The notes under the pieces: generated by a model
Database searches by the model: none
What the model was told of the DNA's origin: nothing
The model's input: the letters and a program-made list of their open reading frames with translations, nothing else
Source of the DNA: Aggregatimonas sangjinii
GTDB lineage: Bacteria > Bacteroidota > Bacteroidia > Flavobacteriales > Flavobacteriaceae
Direction of reading: 5' to 3'
DNA length: 64,000 nucleotides
NCBI RefSeq assembly: GCF_005943945.1
Contig: NZ_CP040710.1
Location: 3,083,501-3,147,500 of the forward strand
Position numbers and translations under genes: made by a program
In this document: in pieces, positions 56,507 through 64,000 of the stretch
Numbering within the stretch: the stretch's first letter is position 1
How the letters are laid out: the number at the start of each line of letters is the position of its first letter

Positions 56507-57748
56507 TTACTCAAACTCAATTGCCTTGACCGGCGAAATCTTGGTAATGATATGCGAGGGAATCAACAACATCAAAAGGCAGAGTACCATCACCCCGATA
56601 TTCAGCAATACAACGGTCAGCACATCAAGATGCACTGGAATGTAATCGATATAATATTCCTCAGGATTCGGGAAAGTTGCCCAACGGAACTTCTGTTGCA
56701 GGAGTAGTATTCCTAAACCGATCAAATTACCCCAAAAAAGCCCGATGCCGATCAAATAGGCTGCATTGTATAAAAATACTTTTCGAATACTCCAGTTGGC
56801 GGACCCCAAAGCTTTGAGAATACCAATCATGGGAGTGCGCTCCAGAATAAGCACTAATAGGGCGGTGATCATATTAATGCCCCCGACGATAATCATAATA
56901 CCAATGATCAGCGCAATATTGAAATCGAAAAGTCGAATCCATTCGAAAATTTGAAAATAACCTTGCTTCAGGCTTTTAGTATCTAAGTTGGATAAGGTTT
57001 TCCCATAAATTTCCTCGCTCTTCGCATCAACGTCGTCAAAGTCGTTCAGGAAGACCTCAAAATTGCCTACTTCAGTGGCCTTCCATTTGTTCATGCGCTG
57101 AATATGCCGAATATCGCAAAACAGGTACTTGCCATCCAACTCCTCAAAGCCGCTGTCGTAAATTCCAACGACCATGAATTTGCGTTGATTGGGTTGGTTC
57201 AACGGGTCTGTCTCCTTCGGAAAAATCGCAAAAAAGTCATCCCCAACCTTTAAACCAAGCCGGTTAGCCATTAAAGCGGACAACAACACCTCTTCATTAA
57301 GTGCACCGGTATAATCGGGTAAACGGCCCGCCACCAAATATTCTTCGAATGCATCCCATACATAATCGGGCCCTACCCCCTTTGCGATAAAACCTTCAAA
57401 AGTTTCCTTGGTGCGGATGATACCTCCTTTACTAGCTACCGCCTGTACATGGGAAATTCCGTCCACATCCTTAAATTCCGGATAGAAATCCTGAACAGTG
57501 CTGACCGGCGTTACCGAGACTTCGGAAGTATTGTTGTCGTAATTGGAAATTTGGATGTGCCCGTTGAATGCAGCGATCTTTTCCCTGATCTTCATCTTAA
57601 GACCGACCCCTGTCGAGAGCGCGATCAACATCATGATAATGCTCAGGGCGATCGCGGCGATCGCTATTTTTATAATTGGGGCGGAAACGCTAATTTTGTC
57701 CTCCTTGCCCGTAATCAGTCGCTTGGCGATGTAAAATTCAAAATTCAA
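56507..57748 (-). CDS. LolC/LolE-type ABC transporter permease
   Basis: The 413-residue protein has an N-terminal TM (about 22-44, PIIKIAIAAIALSIIMMLIA), a MacB-type periplasmic core domain (about 55-270) and three C-terminal TM segments (about 280-300, 325-355, 370-395) with FtsX-like motifs (LERTPMIGILKALGSANWSIRKVF). It belongs to the lipoprotein-release (Lol) family that hands lipoproteins from the inner membrane to the carrier LolA with an ATPase partner not in this window. The start codon is TTG at 57748 (no ATG nearby; homologs begin MNFEFYIAKRLI-like). Its start is only 3 bp from the divergent DUF1343 start. Confidence 0.88.
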   Translation of the reverse strand: MNFEFYIAKRLITGKEDKISVSAPIIKIAIAAIALSIIMMLIALSTGVGLKMKIREKIAAFNGHIQISNYDNNTSEVSVTPVSTVQDFYPEFKDVDGISHVQAVASKGGIIRTKETFEGFIAKGVGPDYVWDAFEEYLVAGRLPDYTGALNEEVLLSALMANRLGLKVGDDFFAIFPKETDPLNQPNQRKFMVVGIYDSGFEELDGKYLFCDIRHIQRMNKWKATEVGNFEVFLNDFDDVDAKSEEIYGKTLSNLDTKSLKQGYFQIFEWIRLFDFNIALIIGIMIIVGGINMITALLVLILERTPMIGILKALGSANWSIRKVFLYNAAYLIGIGLFWGNLIGLGILLLQQKFRWATFPNPEEYYIDYIPVHLDVLTVVLLNIGVMVLCLLMLLIPSHIITKISPVKAIEFE

Positions 57749-57751
57749 TCT

Positions 57752-59023
57752 ATGGGGTTTCTGTCCATGTTCAAAAGTACATTTTTATTGTGGGTTTTAT
57801 GGATGTCGGCATGCGGAAACCAACCAAAAGGTCAGACCGTACTAAACGAAACGGTTCCAAGCGCCGTTCCAATCGATTCCGTAAAGCCGATTACCGTGGC
57901 GGCCAACCGTACGGCTGAATACTTGCCCTTGTTAGAAGGGAAAAGAGTGGGGGTGGTGGCCAATCAGACCAGTGTAATCTTTAAAAATATAAATGAAAAT
58001 GCGAGCGATGAAAATAACATCGGCTATACCCATTTAATCGATTCACTGTTGGCCCTGCAAATCGACATTAAAAAAGTGTTCGCCCCGGAACACGGATTTC
58101 GTGGGAAGTTCGACGCAGGTGAAAAAGTGAAAGATGACGTGGATACCAAAACGGGGCTGGCGCTCATTTCCCTTCATGGTAAAAACAGAAAACCCACCGC
58201 ATCCCAACTACAGGATGTAGATATGGTACTTTTTGATATTCAGGATGTGGGCGTGCGCTTCTACACCTATATTGCCACCCTGCAATTGGTGATGGAAGCT
58301 TGTGCGGAAAACAATATTCCTATCATCGTGTTGGACCGCCCCAACCCGAATGCCCGTTATGTTGATGGCCCGACTATGGAACCCGAGCATACGAGCTTTT
58401 TGGGCATGACCGAAATCCCATTGGTGTACGGGATGACCATAGGCGAATACGCTACCATGATCAATGAAGAAGGATGGTTGTCGGAAAAAGGCAAGGCCGA
58501 TTTAACCGTCATTCCTTTAGCGCATTGGGACCATAAAAGCCACTATAGTCTTCCGATACGCCCTTCGCCCAATTTACCCAATGATCTGGCCATAAATTTG
58601 TATCCCAGCCTTGGTCTTTTTGAAGGAACGGATATCAATGCCGGACGGGGTACGGAATTCCAATTTCAACGGTACGGGGCTCCTTTTTTAAACAAAGAGA
58701 ACTATGTATTCGAATATATCCCTAAACCCAATTTCGGGTCGAAATACCCCAAACACGATGGTGTTGTCTGCTACGGGAAAGATCTTTCGGAATTTCCCGC
58801 GATAAGCGAAGTTTCGCTGCAATGGCTTTTGGATGCCTACCGGAATGCAACCGATAAAAAAAGGGTTTTTTTGACCGAAGGATTCACCAAACACGCGGGT
58901 ACCGAAAAATTACAGCAGCAAATTGAAGCTGGGCTGTCGGAAGCCGAAATCAAGGCCTCTTGGCAGGCGGGTATCGACCGTTTTAAACAAATTCGGGAGA
59001 AGTATTTGTTATATCCTGAGTGA
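57752..59023 (+). CDS. DUF1343 lipoprotein (NamZ-type exo-beta-N-acetylmuramidase family)
   Basis: The 423-residue protein starts at ATG 57752 (ATG 57767 also possible) with a lipoprotein signal ending WMSAC (Cys21). It shows the DUF1343 blocks: GKRVGVVANQTSVIF, the FAPEHGFRGKFDAGEKVKDD region with catalytic-type Glu113, MVLFDIQDVGVRFYTYIATL, IVLDRPNPNARYVDGP, FLGMTEIPLVYGMTIGEYA and GLFEGTDINAGRGTEFQFQR. Founding members remove N-acetylmuramic acid from the non-reducing end of peptidoglycan fragments in cell-wall recycling. Upstream in-frame codons back to 57449 lie antisense within the permease gene and are not part of it. Confidence 0.9.
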   Translation: MGFLSMFKSTFLLWVLWMSACGNQPKGQTVLNETVPSAVPIDSVKPITVAANRTAEYLPLLEGKRVGVVANQTSVIFKNINENASDENNIGYTHLIDSLLALQIDIKKVFAPEHGFRGKFDAGEKVKDDVDTKTGLALISLHGKNRKPTASQLQDVDMVLFDIQDVGVRFYTYIATLQLVMEACAENNIPIIVLDRPNPNARYVDGPTMEPEHTSFLGMTEIPLVYGMTIGEYATMINEEGWLSEKGKADLTVIPLAHWDHKSHYSLPIRPSPNLPNDLAINLYPSLGLFEGTDINAGRGTEFQFQRYGAPFLNKENYVFEYIPKPNFGSKYPKHDGVVCYGKDLSEFPAISEVSLQWLLDAYRNATDKKRVFLTEGFTKHAGTEKLQQQIEAGLSEAEIKASWQAGIDRFKQIREKYLLYPE

Positions 59024-59299
59024 TTTTACAGCCTCGGAAAAGTATGGGCATCCTTTCGCTGAATCTTGAATACTCCCTAGCGCACACTAATCATGTCCTT
59101 TAAAATTCGCCCGTTAGAGAGGATTCCCCACCAGACATGACGATTCTGAACATTACGTTAAAATCTGCCTTTTGGGAAAGAATCCTAAAAAAAATCGATA
59201 ATATCGATAACAGCTGATGAAGAGGGCGTGCAATGGCTACTGTTATTGCGTTTATAAAAACGTTTTCAACTTGTCTTCTTTCACTTTAACAATATTCTT

Positions 59300-59863
59300 A
59301 TGAATTCTCTAAAGAAAAACGCAGTGTTTGTGACTTTTTGTTTCTCGCTTTTAGCGATGAACGCACAGTATGAAATGAAACCGGTTGAGGGATATTCCCC
59401 TCAAATAGGATTAATGGTTTATATGCTCGAGGACCTCAAGAGTAGGATAACCGCCGAGGTAAAGGATTTAGACCAAGCACAAACCGATTTTGTTTTCGAC
59501 AAGGATGCGAACAGCATCGGGTCGCTTCTAATGCATTTGGTGTCCACAGAAGCATATTTTCAAATAGAAACATTGGAAGAACGGCAATGGTCGGATGAGG
59601 AAAAAGCGCGTTTCGGAATTGGTGCCGGACTGAACGAGGAGTCAAAAGAAAAGTTGAAAGGGAAACCCATACAGCATTACTTGGATTTATGGGAGGAGGT
59701 TCGGGAGAAAACCCTAGCCGGACTCAAAACAAAAGATGATGCCTGGTTTGCTTCCAACGTAGACGAAGATATGAACTACCATTGGGCGTGGTATCATGTT
59801 ATGGAGCACTCGGCCAATCATATGGGACAAATCGCTTTGGTAAAAAATAGACTCGACAAATAG
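59300..59863 (+). CDS. Secreted DinB-like metal-binding protein
   Basis: The 187-residue protein has a signal peptide (MNSLKKNAVFVTFCFSLLAM, cleaved after NAQ) and a four-helix DinB fold with three conserved metal-ligand histidines: His in GSLLMHLVS, and His in WYHVMEHSANHMGQI. Most DinB family members are cytoplasmic thiol-S-transferase-like enzymes; a secreted form is less usual but known in Flavobacteriia. ATG 59300; a 276-bp gap precedes it with AT-rich sequence and no gene. Confidence 0.88.
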   Translation: MNSLKKNAVFVTFCFSLLAMNAQYEMKPVEGYSPQIGLMVYMLEDLKSRITAEVKDLDQAQTDFVFDKDANSIGSLLMHLVSTEAYFQIETLEERQWSDEEKARFGIGAGLNEESKEKLKGKPIQHYLDLWEEVREKTLAGLKTKDDAWFASNVDEDMNYHWAWYHVMEHSANHMGQIALVKNRLDK

Positions 59864-60041
59864 CCAATAACGGTATATCGAACGGACGGGTTGAAATCGA
59901 ACCAAGGGTGCCACCCTAGTGCATGAAAGAAAAGGTCGAGAAAATTATAGCGCGCGTTTACGGAAACTCTCAAAAGTAGCTTAAGGTTATCAAATCAGAC
60001 CACAGCCCTCAACTTTAAAGCTACTTCTTCCGAAATGCATA

Positions 60042-60875
60042 TTATTCCGAGGCGGTCGTCGGCTTCCGATATTTATGAAATGGCTGTTTGAGGAGGACTT
60101 GAATTTTCCCATTCTCCGTTTCGTCGAAAAAAGTATCGACACCGTACACAATTTTGTCACGATCATACTCCATATACGTGCCGCAGAGTCTGTCCCACAG
60201 GGAAAAGATATTGCCATAATTAGAGTCAGTGTAGGGCAGTTTGTAATGGTGGTGTACTTTATGCATATCAGGAGAAACGAGAATATAGCTAATGGCCTTG
60301 TCCAACTTTCGTGGCAATTTGATATTGGCATGGTTAAATTGCGAAAGCACCAACGATAGCGACTGATACAACATGACCACTCCCATGGGCGCGCCCACAA
60401 GAAACACCCCGACCAAGGTAAAGGTATATCGGATCATACTTTCCAAAGGGTGGTGCCTATTGGCGGTGGTCGTATCGACATTGTGATCGGTATGGTGCAC
60501 CAGATGCACCATCCATAAAGGTTTTATCTTATGTTCGGTTAAATGGGCAAGGTAGGCCCCAATAAAGTCTAGTAATAACAGACCGATGATCACATAGGCC
60601 CACAACGGCATTTCGGGCAACCAATTGATAATACCGAAATTATTGGCGGCGGTCCAATCCGATGTTTTCAATAGCACAAATGCCAACGGTAAATTCACCA
60701 AAATCGTAGTGGCGGTAAAAAAGAGGTTGGGCATGGCATGCTTCCACTTTTTGTAGTTGAAACTGACCAAAGGTAATATTCCTTCCAAGAGCCAGAAAAA
60801 AGTTATCCCCCCGACCAGTAGAATCGAACGGTGTAAGGAAGGTATGTTTTCGAAGTAGTTTAACAGCGTTTCCAT
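60042..60875 (-). CDS. Sterol desaturase/fatty acid hydroxylase family membrane protein
   Basis: The 277-residue integral membrane protein (ATG 60875; the upstream in-frame start adds 26 residues without support) has about five TM segments and the histidine boxes of the family: HLTEHKIK, HLVHHTDHNVD, NRHHPLE, SQFNHANIK and MHKVHHHYKLPYTDSNYG. These coordinate a di-iron centre for C-H hydroxylation or desaturation of lipids; in bacteria the substrate is often unknown (carotenoids, sphingolipid or ornithine lipids). It is convergent with the DinB gene. Confidence 0.9.
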   Translation of the reverse strand: METLLNYFENIPSLHRSILLVGGITFFWLLEGILPLVSFNYKKWKHAMPNLFFTATTILVNLPLAFVLLKTSDWTAANNFGIINWLPEMPLWAYVIIGLLLLDFIGAYLAHLTEHKIKPLWMVHLVHHTDHNVDTTTANRHHPLESMIRYTFTLVGVFLVGAPMGVVMLYQSLSLVLSQFNHANIKLPRKLDKAISYILVSPDMHKVHHHYKLPYTDSNYGNIFSLWDRLCGTYMEYDRDKIVYGVDTFFDETENGKIQVLLKQPFHKYRKPTTASE

Positions 60876-61010
60876 GGGAATAAAGATACGAATTAAAAAA
60901 GCAGTGAGCAGTTCGCGGTGGACGGCGAATTGGGCAACTTTAATTCGGTACACAACTGTTCACAGCGCATTTAAAACTCAGAACTACATACTGCGACTGC
61001 GAACCGCAAA

Positions 61011-61508
61011 CTATTTCACTCCCACACGTTTTTTCATCTCTTCGACAATACGGAAAGCGGCCGGACAAATCACGACATTCTTTAGCGTAAGATGACTTAT
61101 TTGGTGAAACTTCTTTCGGTCGGTATGGGGGAACTCCCGGCATGCCTTGGGCCGAACATCGTAGATAGCACAATGATTATCCGCTCCCAAAAAAGCACAA
61201 GGTACTTCCTGTAGCACATAATCGTTCTCTTCGTCTAGCCGAAGATAAGTTTCAATAAAGCGCTGCGGTTTCAGCCGAAAGTGTTTCGCAATACGTTCGA
61301 TATCGGCATTGGTAAAAAGCGGGCCTGTGGTCTTACAGCAGTTGGCACATTCCAGGCAATCGGTACGCTCGAACTCGGCATCGTGCAGCTCTTGCATGAC
61401 ATAATCTAAATTCTTGGGCGGCCTCTTTTTGAGCTTGGCAAAGAACTTTTTGTTTTCTATGTATTTTTCCTTGGCCCTTTCGGGGAGTTCACGCAAGCTA
61501 TCGTCCAT
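61011..61508 (-). CDS. YkgJ-family cysteine cluster protein
   Basis: The 165-residue protein has the YkgJ/zinc-or-iron-chelating cysteine pattern: CLECANCCKTTGPLF (about 55-69), then CAFLGADNHCAIYDVRPKAC (about 104-123) followed by REFP, and a later cysteine (about 147). Members bind a metal and have no settled function. No signal peptide. ATG 61508. The N-terminal 50 residues are charged and helical. It is divergent from the methyltransferase gene, with a 97-bp intergenic stretch that must hold both promoters. Confidence 0.9.
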   Translation of the reverse strand: MDDSLRELPERAKEKYIENKKFFAKLKKRPPKNLDYVMQELHDAEFERTDCLECANCCKTTGPLFTNADIERIAKHFRLKPQRFIETYLRLDEENDYVLQEVPCAFLGADNHCAIYDVRPKACREFPHTDRKKFHQISHLTLKNVVICPAAFRIVEEMKKRVGVK

Positions 61509-61605
61509 AGACTTTATTTAAAACATCGGCACAACGGTCGATGAAATGATTTTAATTTTATTTCTGAGGCAAAAATGCCACTTTTACAACCAAAGTAAAA
61601 ATTGT

Positions 61606-62334
61606 ATGGCTTCAGATGTATGGGGAAAGGCCCTTTTGGATTACCAACATGGAAAGTATACCGAAGACATCAAGACCTTCTCCTCGTTGGATGAAGATGA
61701 TGTCATTCCCTTGCCTTATCTTTTTCGGGTTTTCGATGAAATGCCCGTGCTGGAACAAAAGGCCTTGAAATTATGTCGTGGTAACGTTTTGGATATTGGC
61801 GCAGGCTCCGGAAGCCACAGCCTCTACCTGCAAGAAAAAGGCCTCGAAGTTACTGCATTGGACGCTTCGAAGGGTGCCATCGCCACCTGCCGTTTGAGAG
61901 GTGTCGAAAATATCCGGCATACAACGATTGAGGCTTTTGAGGGAGAAAAATTCGATACACTTTTGTTGCTGATGAACGGTATCGGATTGGCGGGTTCGAT
62001 AACCCATCTAGGTGATTTTCTTTCCGGTCTTACCAAACTGCTTCAACCCAGTGGGCAGATCTTGGTCGATAGCAGCGACATCATTTATATGTTCGAGGAC
62101 GAGGAAAATAGCGGCAAAGGTTATAACGCATCGCTTGATACCTTTGAAAACTATTATGGCGAAGTTGAATTTACAATGAGCTACAAAGGGGAACAAAGTG
62201 CTCCTTTTTCTTGGTTGTACGCAGATTTCGATACCTTATCTCGAATAGCACAGGGACAAAATTTAGCTTGCGAATTGATATGTGAGGGCGAACATTACGA
62301 CTATTTGGCAAGATTGGAAGTGTTACAGCACTAG
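61606..62334 (+). CDS. Class I SAM-dependent methyltransferase
   Basis: The 242-residue protein from ATG 61606 (the longer frame adds an unlikely N-terminus) has the Rossmann-type SAM site: VLDIGAGSGSHSLYLQEKGL (motif I, about 60-79), VTALDASKGAI (motif II, acidic Asp) and a NGIGLAGSITHLGDFL strand region. The substrate is unknown; the mix of hydrophobic loops and lack of a nucleic-acid-binding domain fits small-molecule or lipid targets. It is followed 47 bp later by a metalloprotease lipoprotein gene. Confidence 0.88.
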   Translation: MASDVWGKALLDYQHGKYTEDIKTFSSLDEDDVIPLPYLFRVFDEMPVLEQKALKLCRGNVLDIGAGSGSHSLYLQEKGLEVTALDASKGAIATCRLRGVENIRHTTIEAFEGEKFDTLLLLMNGIGLAGSITHLGDFLSGLTKLLQPSGQILVDSSDIIYMFEDEENSGKGYNASLDTFENYYGEVEFTMSYKGEQSAPFSWLYADFDTLSRIAQGQNLACELICEGEHYDYLARLEVLQH

Positions 62335-62381
62335 TCGGCATGTTTTTTGCGTTATCTTGTAACACTTGAAAATGAGTAGCT

Positions 62382-63254
62382 ATGAAAAATATCGGTTTCT
62401 TTTTGTTGACATTACTTCTTCTTGCGGCCACCAGTTGTAAAAAATCAGACGATTCCCCCACAGAGCAGCCTAGAAACGTCGACAAGTCGGCCAACCTACA
62501 GGCTACAGGATCATCTGCCAATGATATCCTATCGAACAACGAATTCGAAAATTTACTTATCGAAATCGCTTATGTGGAAGGCTTTAGACCTACCACAAGT
62601 GCCATGACCGACTTTGTCGACTATCTGAAACGACATACGTTTAAAGAAAATATTGAGGTTATTTATAGACCGCTCCCTTCCTCGGAAAAGGAGAGTCTCG
62701 AGCTGCAGGATATTGCAGATTTGGAAGCCGAGAACCGAACGGCATATAATGATGACGATACCTTGGCGATTTACATCTATTTCGCCGATGCACCATCCGA
62801 TGAGGATGATGAGGAAGACGACTTGGTTACTCTTGGTGCGGTATATCGCAACACTTCAATGGTCATATATGAAAGTACCGTGCGAAGGCTAGCGTCATTT
62901 AGCAACCTGATATCTACGGCCGATGTAGAACTCTCGACTTTGAACCACGAATTCGGACATCTGTTCGGCTTGGTCAATATCGGTAGTGCCCCGGTTAACG
63001 ACCATGAGGACAGCGAAGCGCTCAACCATTGCAATGTAGAAGGTTGCTTGATGCGTGCCGAGCTTCAATTTACCCGAAGTAGTGGAAAAAACGACCTTAG
63101 CTCGGTAGCCAAGGACGGCCTCAAAAGTAACTGCAACCTCAATGGCAAGAGCGTACTTCTTATGCTTGAAAATAATGCCGCCAAAGGCAATGTAGACATT
63201 CCACCTTTGGATGCGGAATGTATATTGGACCTCCGTGCGAATGGCGGGCGATAG
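62382..63254 (+). CDS. Metalloprotease lipoprotein with extended HExxHxxG motif
   Basis: The 290-residue protein has a lipoprotein signal MKNIGFFLLTLLLLAATSCK (lipobox ATSC, Cys19) and a zinc-metalloprotease domain with NHEFGHLFGLVNIG (His189, Glu190, His193) and the third-ligand-type region GSAPVNDHEDSEALNHC. A pair of cysteines flank it (CNVEGC). Family members are annotated as membrane metalloproteases in Flavobacteriia. It lies 47 bp after the methyltransferase stop on the same strand. Confidence 0.85.
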   Translation: MKNIGFFLLTLLLLAATSCKKSDDSPTEQPRNVDKSANLQATGSSANDILSNNEFENLLIEIAYVEGFRPTTSAMTDFVDYLKRHTFKENIEVIYRPLPSSEKESLELQDIADLEAENRTAYNDDDTLAIYIYFADAPSDEDDEEDDLVTLGAVYRNTSMVIYESTVRRLASFSNLISTADVELSTLNHEFGHLFGLVNIGSAPVNDHEDSEALNHCNVEGCLMRAELQFTRSSGKNDLSSVAKDGLKSNCNLNGKSVLLMLENNAAKGNVDIPPLDAECILDLRANGGR

Positions 63255-63341
63255 GCCCTCGCTCTGCTTGATTATTGCGCCTATCGGGAGTATCAATATG
63301 GCGACATTCAAATTTATTCTGGTTTATAGCCGCATCTGTTT

Positions 63342-63725
63342 ATGACTGAAGGCAGAAGTATCAAAAACAAACAACAACTTTGGATAGCCCTATCCGAACT
63401 GTATTTGGATACAGAATTGCAACCCGACTTCTTCGCAGAACTCGCCAAACGTATTTATGAGAGTCCGTTTTCCTACAAAGAAGTAAGGGAAATCGATAAA
63501 AAAGAGGTTTTTCCTGTACTTTACCAGAATGTGTTGAGCGTCGCGGGCGTCTGGGACGGATTTGACGAAGAATGGCTTATCACATCGATTGTAAAAAAGA
63601 ACGCGAAACGTAATTTTCTAAGTCAAGGTTATCACGGTTTCCTATATTCCCGAATGCAACACATTTTTAAAGAAGAATGGAAACAGATTGAAATCTACCT
63701 TCATAAGTTACGATGCGAAGAATAA
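63342..63725 (+). CDS. Small conserved hypothetical protein (DUF7079-like)
   Basis: The 127-residue soluble protein has the pattern LWIALSELYLDTELQPDFFA, FPVLYQNVLSVAGVWDGFDE and a C-terminal helix RMQHIFKEEWKQIEIYLHKL, which resembles the DUF7079 group of small helical proteins of unknown function. No catalytic motif, signal or TM. ATG 63342. Confidence 0.65.
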   Translation: MTEGRSIKNKQQLWIALSELYLDTELQPDFFAELAKRIYESPFSYKEVREIDKKEVFPVLYQNVLSVAGVWDGFDEEWLITSIVKKNAKRNFLSQGYHGFLYSRMQHIFKEEWKQIEIYLHKLRCEE

Positions 63726-63863
63726 ATCCGGCTGAATTTAGCGTTGCATGGCTAGCGGTTCCTATATGAAGCGAATGTCGGAGAGTAAAGACAAGGCTAG
63801 TTGCTTAATCCTTTAAAACGTACGCCAAAAATTGAATAGCCTTAGACTTGAAATTGAACTTCC

Positions 63864-64000
63864 TTACGGTATGTTCAAATACTTATGAGTCTGCAACGAA
63901 ACCTTCCATTTGGGATTCTGCATCACATAATCAACGATGAGCGGTGTCACTTTTTCCCGAACGCTCCATTCGGGCTGGAGGTATAAAATACAATTCTCAT
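63864..64000 (-). CDS. queE: 7-carboxy-7-deazaguanine synthase (QueE), C-terminal part, cut by window edge
   Basis: The minus-strand frame from the window edge to TAA at 63864-63866 encodes the C-terminus ENCILYLQPEWSVREKVTPL...VDYVMQNPKWKVSLQTHKYLNIP. This is the closing block of QueE (LQPEWS, NP-W-x-SLQTHKYLNIP), the radical-SAM enzyme that makes CDG from CPH4 in queuosine/7-deazaguanine biosynthesis. The N-terminus and CxxxCxxC cluster lie beyond the right edge. Only 45 codons are visible, but the block is distinctive. Confidence 0.85.
   Translation of the reverse strand, partial: ENCILYLQPEWSVREKVTPLIVDYVMQNPKWKVSLQTHKYLNIP

Overview
The window comes from a marine-type member of the Flavobacteriia (Bacteroidota). 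The supporting signs are a SusC-type receptor, a hybrid two-component regulator (HTCS), GH106/GH2/GH43/sulfatase genes, abundant lipoproteins, a tmRNA whose tag reads GDNNYALAA, and starts without Shine-Dalgarno sequences. I cannot name the species from sequence alone.

Region 1 (1-10121, + strand) is the 3' end of an extracellular contractile injection system (eCIS) cluster. It holds a small helical protein cut by the window edge, a CIS tape-measure-domain protein, a giant 1826-residue DUF4157 protein, a second DUF4157 protein with an extra HExxH domain, and the AAA+ ATPase. Sheath, tube and baseplate genes should lie left of the window. The giant protein looks like a payload: DUF4157 marker, NlpC/CHAP-like cysteine hydrolase, long helical part with three ~141-residue repeats, and a C-terminal DNA/RNA non-specific endonuclease-like domain.

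Region 2 (10122-21474) is accessory material that may belong to the eCIS. It has a 163-bp MITE-like element, a 140-aa orphan, a secreted coiled-coil protein, a TIGR02594-type amidase with a peptidoglycan-binding domain, a two-TM protein, a 1320-aa multi-pass sensor-like protein with a P-loop, and a leishmanolysin-type metalloprotease without a signal peptide.

Region 3 (22001-41959) is a polysaccharide utilisation locus: polysaccharide-lyase-like lipoprotein, HTCS, a SusC gene broken after its plug domain (SusD absent), GH43, sulfatase, GH2 and two tandem GH106 rhamnosidases. The gene set fits a rhamnose-containing, probably sulfated, uronic-acid polysaccharide such as ulvan (inference). An ~83-bp operator with identically spaced CAATAGTGA half-sites occurs twice, between HTCS and SusC and upstream of the lyase-like gene, and ties these genes into one regulon.

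Region 4 (42249-44584) holds small genes (unknown, DUF2188, GIY-YIG), REP-like palindromes, the tmRNA with its terminator, and a structured-RNA candidate.

Region 5 (44585-64000) is mostly housekeeping and envelope genes: saccharopine-dehydrogenase-like enzyme, PHP phosphoesterase, PldA phospholipase, DUF1801, aldose epimerase, two CotH lipoproteins, cysteine synthase/CBS-like enzyme, TPR and TonB-C-like proteins, LolC/E-type permease, DUF1343 (NamZ-like), DinB, sterol desaturase, YkgJ-type protein, methyltransferase, metalloprotease lipoprotein, and the 3' end of queE at the right edge.
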